Part shown: piece by piece, positions 1 through 6,473 of the stretch | How the letters are laid out: each line of letters begins with the position of its first letter | How positions within the stretch are numbered: the first letter of the stretch is position 1 | Assembly (NCBI RefSeq): GCF_023145115.1 | Contig: NZ_JAGLEJ010000008.1 | Location: 1 to 13,505, forward strand | DNA length: 13,505 nucleotides | From: Algiphilus sp. | GTDB lineage: Bacteria > Pseudomonadota > Gammaproteobacteria > Nevskiales > Nevskiaceae | Direction: 5' to 3' | The notes under the pieces: generated by a model | The model's input: only the letters and a program-made list of their open reading frames with translations | The model's database searches: none | What the model was told of the DNA's origin: nothing | Program-made: the position numbers and the translations under genes

Positions 1-40
1 CCCCTCATCCCCGGCCCTTCTCCCCGGCGGGGAGAAGGGA
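1..40. repeat. G/C-rich palindromic repeat (family 2), partial copy
   Basis: A perfect 11-bp inverted repeat at 15-25 and 29-39 (CCCTTCTCCCC and its complement) closes a 3-nt loop. It is preceded by CCCCTCATCCCCGG, which resembles the CCCTCACCCCTGG leading edge of the copy at 4391. It therefore looks like the left half of the same dispersed element family. The window edge prevents seeing whether it belongs to a longer unit. Confidence 0.75.
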
Positions 41-83
41 GCAGCCTCGGCTCGCGCGGCGTTGGCGTGCGCGCGTTCAAGCA

Positions 84-161
84 AAGGGGACAGTATACTG
101 ATTTTGATGTGGGCGCTCGCCAATCGGGCGATTCTGCCGAAAATCAGTATACTGTCCCCTT
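84..161. repeat. 74-bp RAYT-type inverted-repeat element (family 1), intact copy A
   Basis: Perfect 22-bp inverted arms lie at 84-105 and 140-161; the core arm is GGGGACAGTATACTGATTT. They enclose a 34-bp centre that holds a smaller inverted repeat, TCGCC (117-121) and GGCGA (127-131). Measured from the outer GGGG to the outer CCCC the unit is 74 bp (86-159). The same arm recurs at 8793-8867, 8954 and 11773, and in variant form on both sides of the transposase gene at 8995-9669. By analogy with REP/BIME elements and RAYT transposases I infer a non-autonomous unit mobilised by such an enzyme. It sits just beyond the 3' end of the H-NS-family gene. Confidence 0.85.
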
Positions 162-180
162 ATGTACCGCCCGGGTTCCC

Positions 181-211
181 CTGCCCTCCGCCTTGCACGG
201 GTGGAGGGCAG
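181..211 (-). terminator. Hairpin downstream of the H-NS-family gene, possible terminator
   Basis: CTGCCCTCC (181-189) pairs perfectly with GGAGGGCAG (203-211), and further pairs are possible inside. On the minus strand it lies about 17 nt after the stop codon of the H-NS-family gene. No U-tract follows, so a classical intrinsic terminator is not demonstrated; it could instead stabilise the 3' end. Confidence 0.35.
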
Positions 212-227
212 AGGATGCCGCCCGGCC

Positions 228-536
228 TCAGGAAATGAGGAAGGTATCGCGGCTGACGCCACGCGACTCGGCTTCGGCGACCCACTTGGGTGCACGGCCG
301 CGTCCGGTCCAGGTCTTGCCGGTGGCGGGGTCACGGTACTTGGGGGCCACGGTGCCCTTGCTGGCCGACTTGCTGGCACGGCCGCCGCTGAACCCGAGGT
401 CGCTGGGCTTGATGCCGTATTCGGCCATCTTCTGCTTGATATCAGCGACGACGTCGGCGATTTCCTTGCGGCGCTCTTCTTCGGCCTGCGCCTTCAGCGT
501 TTCGATCTTGGTGAGAAGATCTTTATATTTGCTCAT
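228..536 (-). CDS. H-NS family nucleoid-associated protein
   Basis: This 102-residue protein has H-NS/HvrA-type architecture. Residues 1-45 are a charged helix (KDLLTKIETLKAQAEEERRK) of the kind that oligomerises. A flexible Lys/Ser/Ala linker follows at about 50-64. A compact C-terminal DNA-binding domain contains the signature KYRDPATGKTWTGRGRAPKW (66-85), whose TWTGRGRAP (75-83) matches the minor-groove-binding AT-hook-like loop of E. coli H-NS (TWTGQGRTP). Length is usual for the short H-NS-like proteins of proteobacteria. Family members coat A/T-rich DNA and silence foreign genes. The start is ATG at 536 with GAGGG about 10 nt upstream. The gene stands alone, with a long A/T-richer spacer upstream and an intact repeat element just past its 3' end. 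Family assignment is firm; which H-NS paralogue it is cannot be told. Confidence 0.95.
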   Translation of the reverse strand: MSKYKDLLTKIETLKAQAEEERRKEIADVVADIKQKMAEYGIKPSDLGFSGGRASKSASKGTVAPKYRDPATGKTWTGRGRAPKWVAEAESRGVSRDTFLIS

Positions 537-597
537 CTATTAATTACCCTCAAGTTGTGATTGATCGCTTGCACGAAGCCTTCAATAAGGCGGCGTC

Positions 598-627
598 ATC
601 ATAATAACTATTGCGGGCATTTAACAA
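598..627 (-). promoter_or_regulatory. Putative sigma70 promoter of the H-NS-family gene
   Basis: On the minus strand, TTGTTA (complement of 622-627) is followed after 18 nt by TATGAT (complement of 598-603), a 5/6 match to the -10 consensus. A start near 590 would give a leader of about 55 nt. An overlapping TATTAT (601-606) leaves only a 15-nt spacer and is less likely. The surrounding A/T richness would suit autoregulation by H-NS, but that is inference. Confidence 0.5.
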
Positions 628-967
628 CCCTGACGATCTTTCACTCCGCAGAATCGCCGACGACCCGCAGCGTGCGTACAGCGATTCCCTCCGGAAAAAG
701 CATTGCACCGCGATGCGCAGACCCGATTCATTCGTGACTGCATGGGATTGACGCCATGCGCCGTTTCTCGTTTGCCGCCCCCGCTCCTCACAGGAAACGA
801 GTGCAAAAGGACCGGCGCACTTGGCTCGGTTCTGGTCCATTGCGCAGCGGTGAACAAGGGCAAGATCCGGTTTACTCGCACAGCGCGGTTGATCCGAACA
901 TCCGCAGCCCGGCGAGTCGCTTCCACCCGACGAAACGGCGTGGACCGAGGCCGCGGCAGCATGGGGC

Positions 968-1225
968 ATGACGCAACGCCGGCGTCGTCAATTCCGCTTT
1001 GACGGACGGCCCCATCGACTCGAATACGAAACGATGCACGCCGCCGCCTCCCACCACCTTATCGGCTCTGGTTCGTGCGAACGGTGTGGCCGTCTGTTGC
1101 GTTCAGGGCTGAATCCAGCCCCGCCTGCCCATTGCCCTTCGTGCCAGCGTTGCTTGGCGCATTCCCGCCCTGCCCCAACTTACAGGGTTATCACTACCGA
1201 GCCTTCTCGCGAAGCCCGGAGATAG
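968..1225 (+). CDS. Doubtful small Cys-rich ORF (zinc-ribbon-like spacing)
   Basis: An 85-codon ORF encodes a basic peptide with five cysteines at 37, 40, 56, 59 and 62, spaced C-x2-C-x15-C-x2-C-x2-C, including CERCGRLL and HCPSCQRC. That spacing resembles a small zinc ribbon. Against it: the third codon positions are far less G/C-biased than in the neighbouring genes, no good ribosome-binding site precedes the ATG, the N-terminus is a run of Arg, and other short ORFs overlap it. It could be a real acquired mini-protein, a decayed gene or chance. I do not recognise it and assign no function. Confidence 0.2.
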   Translation: MTQRRRRQFRFDGRPHRLEYETMHAAASHHLIGSGSCERCGRLLRSGLNPAPPAHCPSCQRCLAHSRPAPTYRVITTEPSREARR

Positions 1226-1273
1226 ACGTTTATATGCGGCGAAATGCGCAGCGGGGACCTGCACTTGGCGGGT

Positions 1274-4200
1274 TCAGACTGCCTCGCCGCGCTTCGCGCT
1301 CTTGAGCCGTTCCGCCAGCCGCAGCAGCGTGACCAGCAAGGTCGGCAGGAAGGTGAGCGTGAGCAGCGTCGCCACCATCAGGCCGAACAGCACGATGGTG
1401 CCGGCGCCGGGAATGAAGACCAGTGGCCCCAGCCCGAAGATGGTGGTGATCATGGACATCATGATCGGCCGGATGCGCATGCGGACCGCCTCGGTGACGG
1501 CTTTCTCGATGCTCTGCCCGCCCTGCTTCAGATTGTGGCGGGCCTGGTCGACGATCAGGATGGGGTTGTTGACCACCGTGCCGAGCAGGATGAGAAAGCC
1601 CAGCATCGTGATCATGTCGAAGGGCTGGCGGACGACCAGATTCAGCAACGCGAGGCCGGCGATGCCGCCGGCGATGCCCAGCGGCACGGTCAGCATGATG
1701 AGCAGCGGAAAGCCCCAGTGCACGAATATGGCCACCATCAGCAGGTAGCACAGCACCAGCGCCACCACGAAATTGCCCGAGAGGGATTCGCGCGTGGCCT
1801 GCAGCTGGTCGCTGGCGCCGGAGATGTCCATCTGCACGGCATCCGGCACCTCGCCGGAATCCTCCAGATAGCTGACGACGTCGTTCCGCACCAGGCCCAC
1901 GGCCGTTTCCAGGGCGATGCTGCGCGGCGCGATGATATTGAGCGTGACCGTGCGATTGCCGTTCACGCGCCGGATCTCGTCGGTATCCACCGTCTCGACC
2001 AGCTCGGCGACCGCGGACAGCGGCACGACGTGGCCGGTGGGCGTGAACAGCGGCAGCTCCGGCAGACGCCCCAGATCCTGCGCATTGCCGGCGTCGCTGA
2101 AGGCGAAGATGTCGATCTTCTCGTCGTCGAGGAAGAACTCGTCGACGAAGGCGCCGTCGGAGAGCGCGGCCACGGAGAATCCGAGACTGTCGGCGTCCAG
2201 ACCCAGCTCGGCGGCGCGCGCCCAGTCCGGGCGGATCTCGATGAGGGGCTGGTCCAGCGACAGCGCGCCGGGGTCGGAATTGATCTGCGGGTTGCCAAGC
2301 ACTTCCTCGGCGCGGCGGTACACCTGGTCTGCCACGGTGTAGATCGAAGCCAGGTCGGGCCCGGAGATATCGACGTTGACCGAGCGGGTGCCGCCGTCAT
2401 TGCTCGAGATGATCGAGCCGCGCGCGGCGAAGGCCCGCATGCCGGGATAGCGCTCGTACATCCGTGTGAGCGCCGCCATCAGGGCGTCGATATCACCCGG
2501 TGTCTCGGTCTCGCTGATGATGCGCAGGCCGGTGGGTTCCACCGAGAGATTGATGTAGCGGATGGGCGGGATGTCGGTCTCGCCGCTGGCGAAGGCGGCC
2601 CGGTCCGCGCCGATGTGGGGCCGCAGCTCGGCCTGCAGCTCGCGCGCGATGCCGAGCATCTCGGTGAGGTTGTAGCCCGGCGGCGCCGACATGCTGGCGA
2701 AGGTCTTGGGCTCCTCGCCTTCCGGCAGGTACTCGGCCGGCGGTGTCAGCCAGTAGAGGATGCCGCCGATGACGCCGACGATGACCGCGAGGTAGGCCCA
2801 GCGCCGCGCCGGCCGCGCCACCAGCCACGCCACTGCGCCCACCGTCGCGTGCTTGAAGCGCGAGTCCGCCACCCGGGAATCATCCGCGAAGTTGATGCGC
2901 GCGCTCGCCGCCGGCACCAGCGTCACCGCTACCAGCATCGAGGTGAGGATCGATGCCGAGATCGCGACGGCGATGTCCGAGTAGAGCTGTCCGGCCTCTT
3001 CCTGAATGAACAGGATGGGTGCGAACACCAGCACCGTGGTCATGGTGGATGCCAGCACCGCCGGCCATACCCGGCGCACGCCGGCCGCCGCCGCTTCCAG
3101 CCGGCCGAGCCCACGGCTGCGCTCGCGCTCGATGGCCTCCAGCACCACGATGGCGTTGTCCAGCGTCATGCCGATGGCGAAGGCCACGCCCGCCAGCGAG
3201 ATGACATTGATGGTGCGCCCCGCCGCCAGCAGCCCGATGAAGGCCGCGACGGTGCACAGCGGCACGCCGATGACCCCCACGAGCGTCGCCGGCATGGACC
3301 GCAGGAAGGCGAACATCACCAGCGTGGCCAGCACCGCGCCGATGGCGAGGTTCTGCCAGACGTTCATCACCGAGGCCTCGACGTAGCGCACGTCGTCGCT
3401 GATCAGCTCCAGGCTGAGACCCGCCGGTTCCATGACATCGCGATTGATGTCGGCCACCACCGGCGCCATCGCCTCCTTGATGCTGATGACGTTGGAACCG
3501 GTCACGCGGCGCACCGCCAGCATGATCATCCGGTCCTGACTGTCGAAGGCGACGCTGCGGATCTCGAAGTGGTCGAAGGCCACGCGCGCGACGTCGCGCA
3601 GCCGGATGAGCGCATCGCCGCGGCGCGCCAGGATGGTGTCCTCGAGGTCCGCGACCTCGTCGTAGCGTCCGACCGTGCGCAGCAGGTAGCGACGCTTGCC
3701 GCTGTCGATGTCGCCGGCCGAGACGTCGCGGTTGCGCGCGCGCACCGCGTCGCGCACGTCCAGCATGGTGAGGCCGCGCTCGGCCAGCGCACCGGGGTCG
3801 ACGTGGATCTGGACCTGCCGCTCCGCCCCGCCCCAGATCTGCACCTGCGACACGCCGGACACGCGCTCCATGCGCGTGCGCACATTGTCGTCGATGAAAT
3901 CCCGCATGAGGTCGATGTCCAGCCCCATCGGATTGCCGTCCAGCGGCGTGACGCGGTAGTACATGAAGGAGTTCTGCGAGAACGAGCTCGCCGACACCCG
4001 CGGCTGGTCGACGTTCTCGGGGTACGACGGCACCTGCGAGAGCGCGTTGTTGACGTCTATGAGCGCTTCCGTGACGTCGACGTCGAAGGGGAATTCCAGC
4101 TCGATGTCCGCATTGCCGGTCGATGCGTAGGACACCATGCGCGTGAGATTCGGGATCACGCGCAGGTATTCCTCCTGCTCGACCAGGATCTCCTTCTCGA

Positions 4201-4369
4201 CGTCCTGCGGCGTTGCACCAGGCCAGGTCGTCTGCACACTGATGGTGCGCACGTCGAGATCGGGGATCATCTGCACCGGCACGCGCGTGGCGGCCAGAAT
4301 GCCCAGCACCGCCACCACCAGCGCGATGACGGTCAGCAGGGTGCCACGGCGGAGGATTGCTTCAATCAT
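1274..4369 (-). CDS. RND-family efflux transporter permease (AcrB/HAE-like)
   Basis: This 1031-residue inner-membrane pump has the normal AcrB-type length and the duplicated RND layout. TM1 is near residues 10-30, a large periplasmic porter loop follows, TM2-6 begin near 340, a second periplasmic loop follows, and TM8-12 lie in the last 180 residues. The TM4 motif GMTLDNAIVVLEAIERERSR places D404-N405 where AcrB has D407-D408. The TM10 motif TVVNNPILIVDQ puts N934 where AcrB has K940. One relay aspartate is thus kept and two partner residues are Asn, a pattern seen in many VDNAIVV-type RND pumps. It would work with the adaptor encoded upstream and an outer-membrane channel not in this window. 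The start is ATG at 4369, with only a weak GGGGA about 11 nt upstream. Substrate is unknown; metal export by a CzcA-type pump is less likely because CzcA-type TM4 motifs differ. Confidence 0.95.
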   Translation of the reverse strand: MIEAILRRGTLLTVIALVVAVLGILAATRVPVQMIPDLDVRTISVQTTWPGATPQDVEKEILVEQEEYLRVIPNLTRMVSYASTGNADIELEFPFDVDVTEALIDVNNALSQVPSYPENVDQPRVSASSFSQNSFMYYRVTPLDGNPMGLDIDLMRDFIDDNVRTRMERVSGVSQVQIWGGAERQVQIHVDPGALAERGLTMLDVRDAVRARNRDVSAGDIDSGKRRYLLRTVGRYDEVADLEDTILARRGDALIRLRDVARVAFDHFEIRSVAFDSQDRMIMLAVRRVTGSNVISIKEAMAPVVADINRDVMEPAGLSLELISDDVRYVEASVMNVWQNLAIGAVLATLVMFAFLRSMPATLVGVIGVPLCTVAAFIGLLAAGRTINVISLAGVAFAIGMTLDNAIVVLEAIERERSRGLGRLEAAAAGVRRVWPAVLASTMTTVLVFAPILFIQEEAGQLYSDIAVAISASILTSMLVAVTLVPAASARINFADDSRVADSRFKHATVGAVAWLVARPARRWAYLAVIVGVIGGILYWLTPPAEYLPEGEEPKTFASMSAPPGYNLTEMLGIARELQAELRPHIGADRAAFASGETDIPPIRYINLSVEPTGLRIISETETPGDIDALMAALTRMYERYPGMRAFAARGSIISSNDGGTRSVNVDISGPDLASIYTVADQVYRRAEEVLGNPQINSDPGALSLDQPLIEIRPDWARAAELGLDADSLGFSVAALSDGAFVDEFFLDDEKIDIFAFSDAGNAQDLGRLPELPLFTPTGHVVPLSAVAELVETVDTDEIRRVNGNRTVTLNIIAPRSIALETAVGLVRNDVVSYLEDSGEVPDAVQMDISGASDQLQATRESLSGNFVVALVLCYLLMVAIFVHWGFPLLIMLTVPLGIAGGIAGLALLNLVVRQPFDMITMLGFLILLGTVVNNPILIVDQARHNLKQGGQSIEKAVTEAVRMRIRPIMMSMITTIFGLGPLVFIPGAGTIVLFGLMVATLLTLTFLPTLLVTLLRLAERLKSAKRGEAV

Positions 4370-4390
4370 GGGACGTGGTGTCCCCTTCGG

Positions 4391-4490
4391 CCCTCACCCC
4401 TGGCCCCTGCCCCTGGCAGGGAGAGGCAAGCGCGCTCGGGGTTGGCGCGAGAGCCCCTCTCCCCGCCGGGGAGAGGGGTTGGGGTGAGGG
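4391..4490. repeat. 100-bp compound inverted repeat (family 2) inside the efflux operon
   Basis: Outer arms CCCTCACCCC (4391-4400) and GGGGTGAGGG (4481-4490) are perfectly complementary. Inside, CCCCTCTCCCC (4454-4464) and GGGGAGAGGGG (4468-4478) form a second perfect 11-bp hairpin with a 3-nt loop. The left inner part (about 4404-4427) is a degenerate version of the same hairpin. It fills most of the 143 bp between the adaptor and pump genes, so the operon's mRNA should carry a strong structure there. Partial copies occur at 15, 8685 and 11814. Confidence 0.85.
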
Positions 4491-4512
4491 GGCCACCAGG
4501 CACAACACCCCA

Positions 4513-5604
4513 TCAATCATCGCCGCCCTCCAGCACCTCGATGCGCTGCCCTTCGCGCAGCCGCTCGTTGCCGCGCACGACCACGCGGGTATCGGCTTCC
4601 AGCCCTTCGAGCACGTCCACCGCCTCGCCGCGCGCTGCGCCCAGTGTCACGCGCCGGCGCTGCGCGATGGTCTCGCCGCCATCGCCCTGCTCGACGGTCC
4701 AGACCACGGTGGTGCCGTCGGGATAGCGCGTGACCGCGTCACGCGGAATGCTGAGACGGTCCTCGACCCCGCCGATCGAGAAGGTCACGCGCGCCGACAG
4801 GCCGGGCAGGACGCGGTCGTGCTCGCTGGCGTCGACGACCACCCGGGCCAGGAAGGTGCGCGCCTGCGCATCGCTGACCGGCACCATCGCACCGATGCGC
4901 CCGGACAGCGCGCGATCGGGCAAGGCGTCCAGCCGCACCTCGGCCTCGTCGCCCTCGGCGAGGACGGCGATGTACTGCTGCGGGACCTGGACGTCCACGC
5001 GCACCCGGTCGGTGGCCACCAGCTCCAGGACCGCGGTGCCGGTGTCCACCCATTCGCCCGGATCGGTCAGGCGGGCGCGGATCACGCCGTCGAACGGCGC
5101 CACCAGCGCATGTCGCGCCACGCGCTCGCGCACTTCGGCGGCTTCGGCACGCAGCCGCTCCAGCGCCGCCTCCGCCAGCCGCGCCTCGGCCTGCTGGGAC
5201 TTGTAGGTGGACGCAGGGATGCGTCCGTCGCGCGCCAGGGTCTCCTGCTCGTCGCGCAGCCGGCGGGCATCCTCGAGCCGGGTGCGCCCCTCGTCGACAG
5301 CGACCTCCGCGCGCGCCAGGGCCAGCTCCGCGAGGGTGTCATCGAGCATCAGCAGGGTGTCGCCCTGCGTCACGCGCGCGCCGGCATCGACGGCGACCGA
5401 GTCGACCAGACCGCTCAGGCGGGGTGAAAGCGACGCATCGCGCTCGGCGGTGACGCTGCCGGTGAGCGTCAGGGTGTCGCTGGCGGAGCGCGTCTGCGGC
5501 TGCACGACGCGCACTTCCGCGCCCTGCGCGATGAGCGCGCCGGACCATGCCCACAGGCACAGCCCGATCAGCGGGAACGAACGCCCGGGAAAGGTGAGGT
5601 TCAC
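4513..5604 (-). CDS. RND efflux periplasmic adaptor (membrane fusion protein, HlyD/AcrA type)
   Basis: This 363-residue protein begins with a signal peptide: a hydrophobic core at about 10-25 and a probable cut near AQGA-E30. The single Cys16 lies in a non-lipobox context (GLC), so a secreted rather than lipidated adaptor is likely. Then come a beta-barrel/lipoyl half (SGLVDSVAVDAGARVTQGDTL, 64-84), an Ala/Arg/Glu-rich coiled-coil hairpin at about 90-165, the second lipoyl half (APFDGVIRARLTDPGEWVDTG, from 169), a beta-barrel from about 200 and a membrane-proximal C-terminus ending near RGNERLREGQRIEVLEG. The order is diagnostic for MFPs that bridge an RND pump and an outer-membrane channel. 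The start is a GTG at 5604, because an in-frame stop lies 11 codons upstream and no ATG is available; its ribosome-binding site is poor. It is the first gene of the two-gene pump operon. Confidence 0.92.
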   Translation of the reverse strand: MNLTFPGRSFPLIGLCLWAWSGALIAQGAEVRVVQPQTRSASDTLTLTGSVTAERDASLSPRLSGLVDSVAVDAGARVTQGDTLLMLDDTLAELALARAEVAVDEGRTRLEDARRLRDEQETLARDGRIPASTYKSQQAEARLAEAALERLRAEAAEVRERVARHALVAPFDGVIRARLTDPGEWVDTGTAVLELVATDRVRVDVQVPQQYIAVLAEGDEAEVRLDALPDRALSGRIGAMVPVSDAQARTFLARVVVDASEHDRVLPGLSARVTFSIGGVEDRLSIPRDAVTRYPDGTTVVWTVEQGDGGETIAQRRRVTLGAARGEAVDVLEGLEADTRVVVRGNERLREGQRIEVLEGGDD

Positions 5605-5712
5605 ATTCGGATCCGCAGTATGCGTACGCGCAGACTACTGGAACTGTGGCTCCCGTGGCGCCTTGCCTAGGGGCTTGTTGCAGTGTCCGCATCCGAGGGA
5701 TTCATTCGGGCT

Positions 5713-5721
5713 TGCTACACT
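5713..5721 (+). promoter_or_regulatory. Extended -10 promoter element for the SH3 protein gene
   Basis: TGC (5713-5715, read as t-g-c) directly precedes TACACT (5716-5721), matching the extended -10 pattern TGn-TATAAT at the key positions. No -35 box is seen at 16-18 nt upstream, which an extended -10 can tolerate. The predicted start point, about 7 nt downstream, coincides with the ATG at 5728, implying a leaderless or nearly leaderless mRNA. Confidence 0.45.
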
Positions 5722-5727
5722 GACTCC

Positions 5728-6324
5728 ATGCGCTTTCGACGACTTTTTCTCGCGGCCGGTCTGCTCGCCGCCGGCACCGCTTGGGCCCAGGACAATCTCC
5801 GCTACATCGACGGTGGCCGCACCCTGGCGCTGCGCGAGGCGCCTTCGGGCGATGCCGAGCTGGTCACCTTCGTGGAGACCGGGCAGCAGATGGAGCTGCT
5901 CGAGTCCATGGGCGAGAACAGCTATGCGCGCGTGCGGCTGCCGGACGGGCGCGAAGGCTGGCTGGCAGCGCGCTTCCTCACTGAGCAGAAGCCGGCCGCC
6001 GAGCAGCTCGCGAGCACGCGCGAAGCGCTGGAATCGGAGCGCTCGCGCGTCACCGAGCTGGAGCGCCAGGTCGAACAGCTGCAGGGGCGCCTCGAGCAGG
6101 CCGCACCGGCGCTGGAGCTGGCGGACCGCAACGCCGAGCTCGAGGCCCAGCTGGAGGCCCGCCAGGCGGAACTGCAGCAGAGCCTCAAGGCCTATGACGC
6201 CGAGGTCGCGCGCCAGCGCACGCTGATCACCGGCGCGGCGCTGGTTGGCGGGGGCATCGTCTTCGGACTGCTGCTGCCGATGCTGACACGCGGCCGCAAG
6301 CGACGCGGGTACGGGGACCTCTAG
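5728..6324 (+). CDS. SH3-domain/coiled-coil membrane-anchored protein (YgiM-like, TIGR04211 type)
   Basis: The 198-residue product has a clear four-part layout. A signal peptide spans 1-20 (basic RFRR, then LFLAAGLLAAG, cut after AWA). A bacterial SH3 domain spans about 25-84 (IDGGRTLALREAPSGDAELV ... YARVRLPDGREGWLAARFL). A long Glu/Leu/Gln coiled coil spans about 88-165. A TM helix spans about 166-186, with a basic RGRKRR tail. This is the architecture of the YgiM/TIGR04211 family of gammaproteobacteria, whose exact role is not established; bacterial SH3 domains often bind peptidoglycan, so an envelope role is inferred. An upstream in-frame ATG at 5683 would add 15 residues and spoil the signal peptide, so 5728 is chosen. 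No ribosome-binding site precedes it, and an extended -10 element sits 6 nt upstream. It is divergent from the efflux operon across 123 bp. Confidence 0.9.
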   Translation: MRFRRLFLAAGLLAAGTAWAQDNLRYIDGGRTLALREAPSGDAELVTFVETGQQMELLESMGENSYARVRLPDGREGWLAARFLTEQKPAAEQLASTREALESERSRVTELERQVEQLQGRLEQAAPALELADRNAELEAQLEARQAELQQSLKAYDAEVARQRTLITGAALVGGGIVFGLLLPMLTRGRKRRGYGDL

Positions 6325-6379
6325 CCCCGGACGCCTTTGCGGCGGGCGCTTTCGATGCGCTCGGCGTCGATCACGCAGC

Positions 6380-6390
6380 TTATCTCATAA
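6380..6390. promoter_or_regulatory. Small inverted repeat upstream of the reductase promoter, possible LysR-type operator
   Basis: TTATCTCATAA has perfect TTAT/ATAA half-sites around a 3-nt centre. It lies about 18-20 nt upstream of the putative -35 box of the reductase operon. Sulfite reductase genes in gammaproteobacteria are commonly activated by the LysR-type protein CysB, whose sites are degenerate and A/T-rich, so this is a candidate only. Confidence 0.2.
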
Positions 6391-6407
6391 CCTTCGGACA
6401 TATACCC

Positions 6408-6436
6408 TTTTGTGTCGCTGGGGGCGGGCGTACTAT
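6408..6436 (+). promoter_or_regulatory. Putative promoter of the sulfite/nitrite reductase operon
   Basis: TACTAT (6431-6436) is a good -10 box. TTTTGT (6408-6413) at 17 nt, or TTGTGT (6410-6415) at 15 nt, could serve as a weak -35, consistent with an activator-dependent promoter. A start near 6443 would leave a leader of about 30 nt. Only AGAGGA at 6451-6456 resembles a ribosome-binding site, and it is 17 nt from the ATG. Confidence 0.45.
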
Positions 6437-6473
6437 GCGCGCCCGTTCTTAGAGGACGTTCGCACCCGCAGCC

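Larger units (their letters stand above)
537..1273. other. Long spacer between H-NS-family gene and RND pump gene, no convincing gene
   Basis: About 740 bp lie between two genes that are both on the minus strand. The part nearest 537-630 is A/T-rich and carries the H-NS promoter. The rest is visibly less G/C-biased than the flanking genes and holds several overlapping short ORFs in conflicting frames, none of which resembles a family I recognise. One short Cys-rich ORF (968-1225) is listed separately with low confidence. No clear terminator for the RND operon is seen after 1274. No member of either repeat family is found here. Confidence 0.6.

Noticed and set aside
550..969. Minus-strand ORF of 139 codons in the long spacer, plus overlapping ORFs at 621-962 and 703-1002
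   Set aside because: Conflicting frames, no known motif, composition unlike neighbouring genes, and the 5'-most one overlaps the H-NS promoter.
1244..4726. Plus-strand ORF of 1160 codons opposite the RND pump gene
   Set aside because: It is antisense to a clear RND pump, rich in His/Arg/Asp/Gln with no domain, and arises from the high G/C third positions of the real gene.
4357..5427. Plus-strand ORF of 356 codons opposite the adaptor gene
   Set aside because: Shadow of the adaptor gene; the start runs through the family-2 repeat, and the protein is His/Arg/Gln-rich without a recognisable fold.
5557..5559. Cys16 of the adaptor as a lipoprotein attachment site
   Set aside because: The residue before it is Leu (GLC) rather than Gly/Ala/Ser, and it lies inside the hydrophobic core; a signal-peptidase I site near residue 29 fits better.
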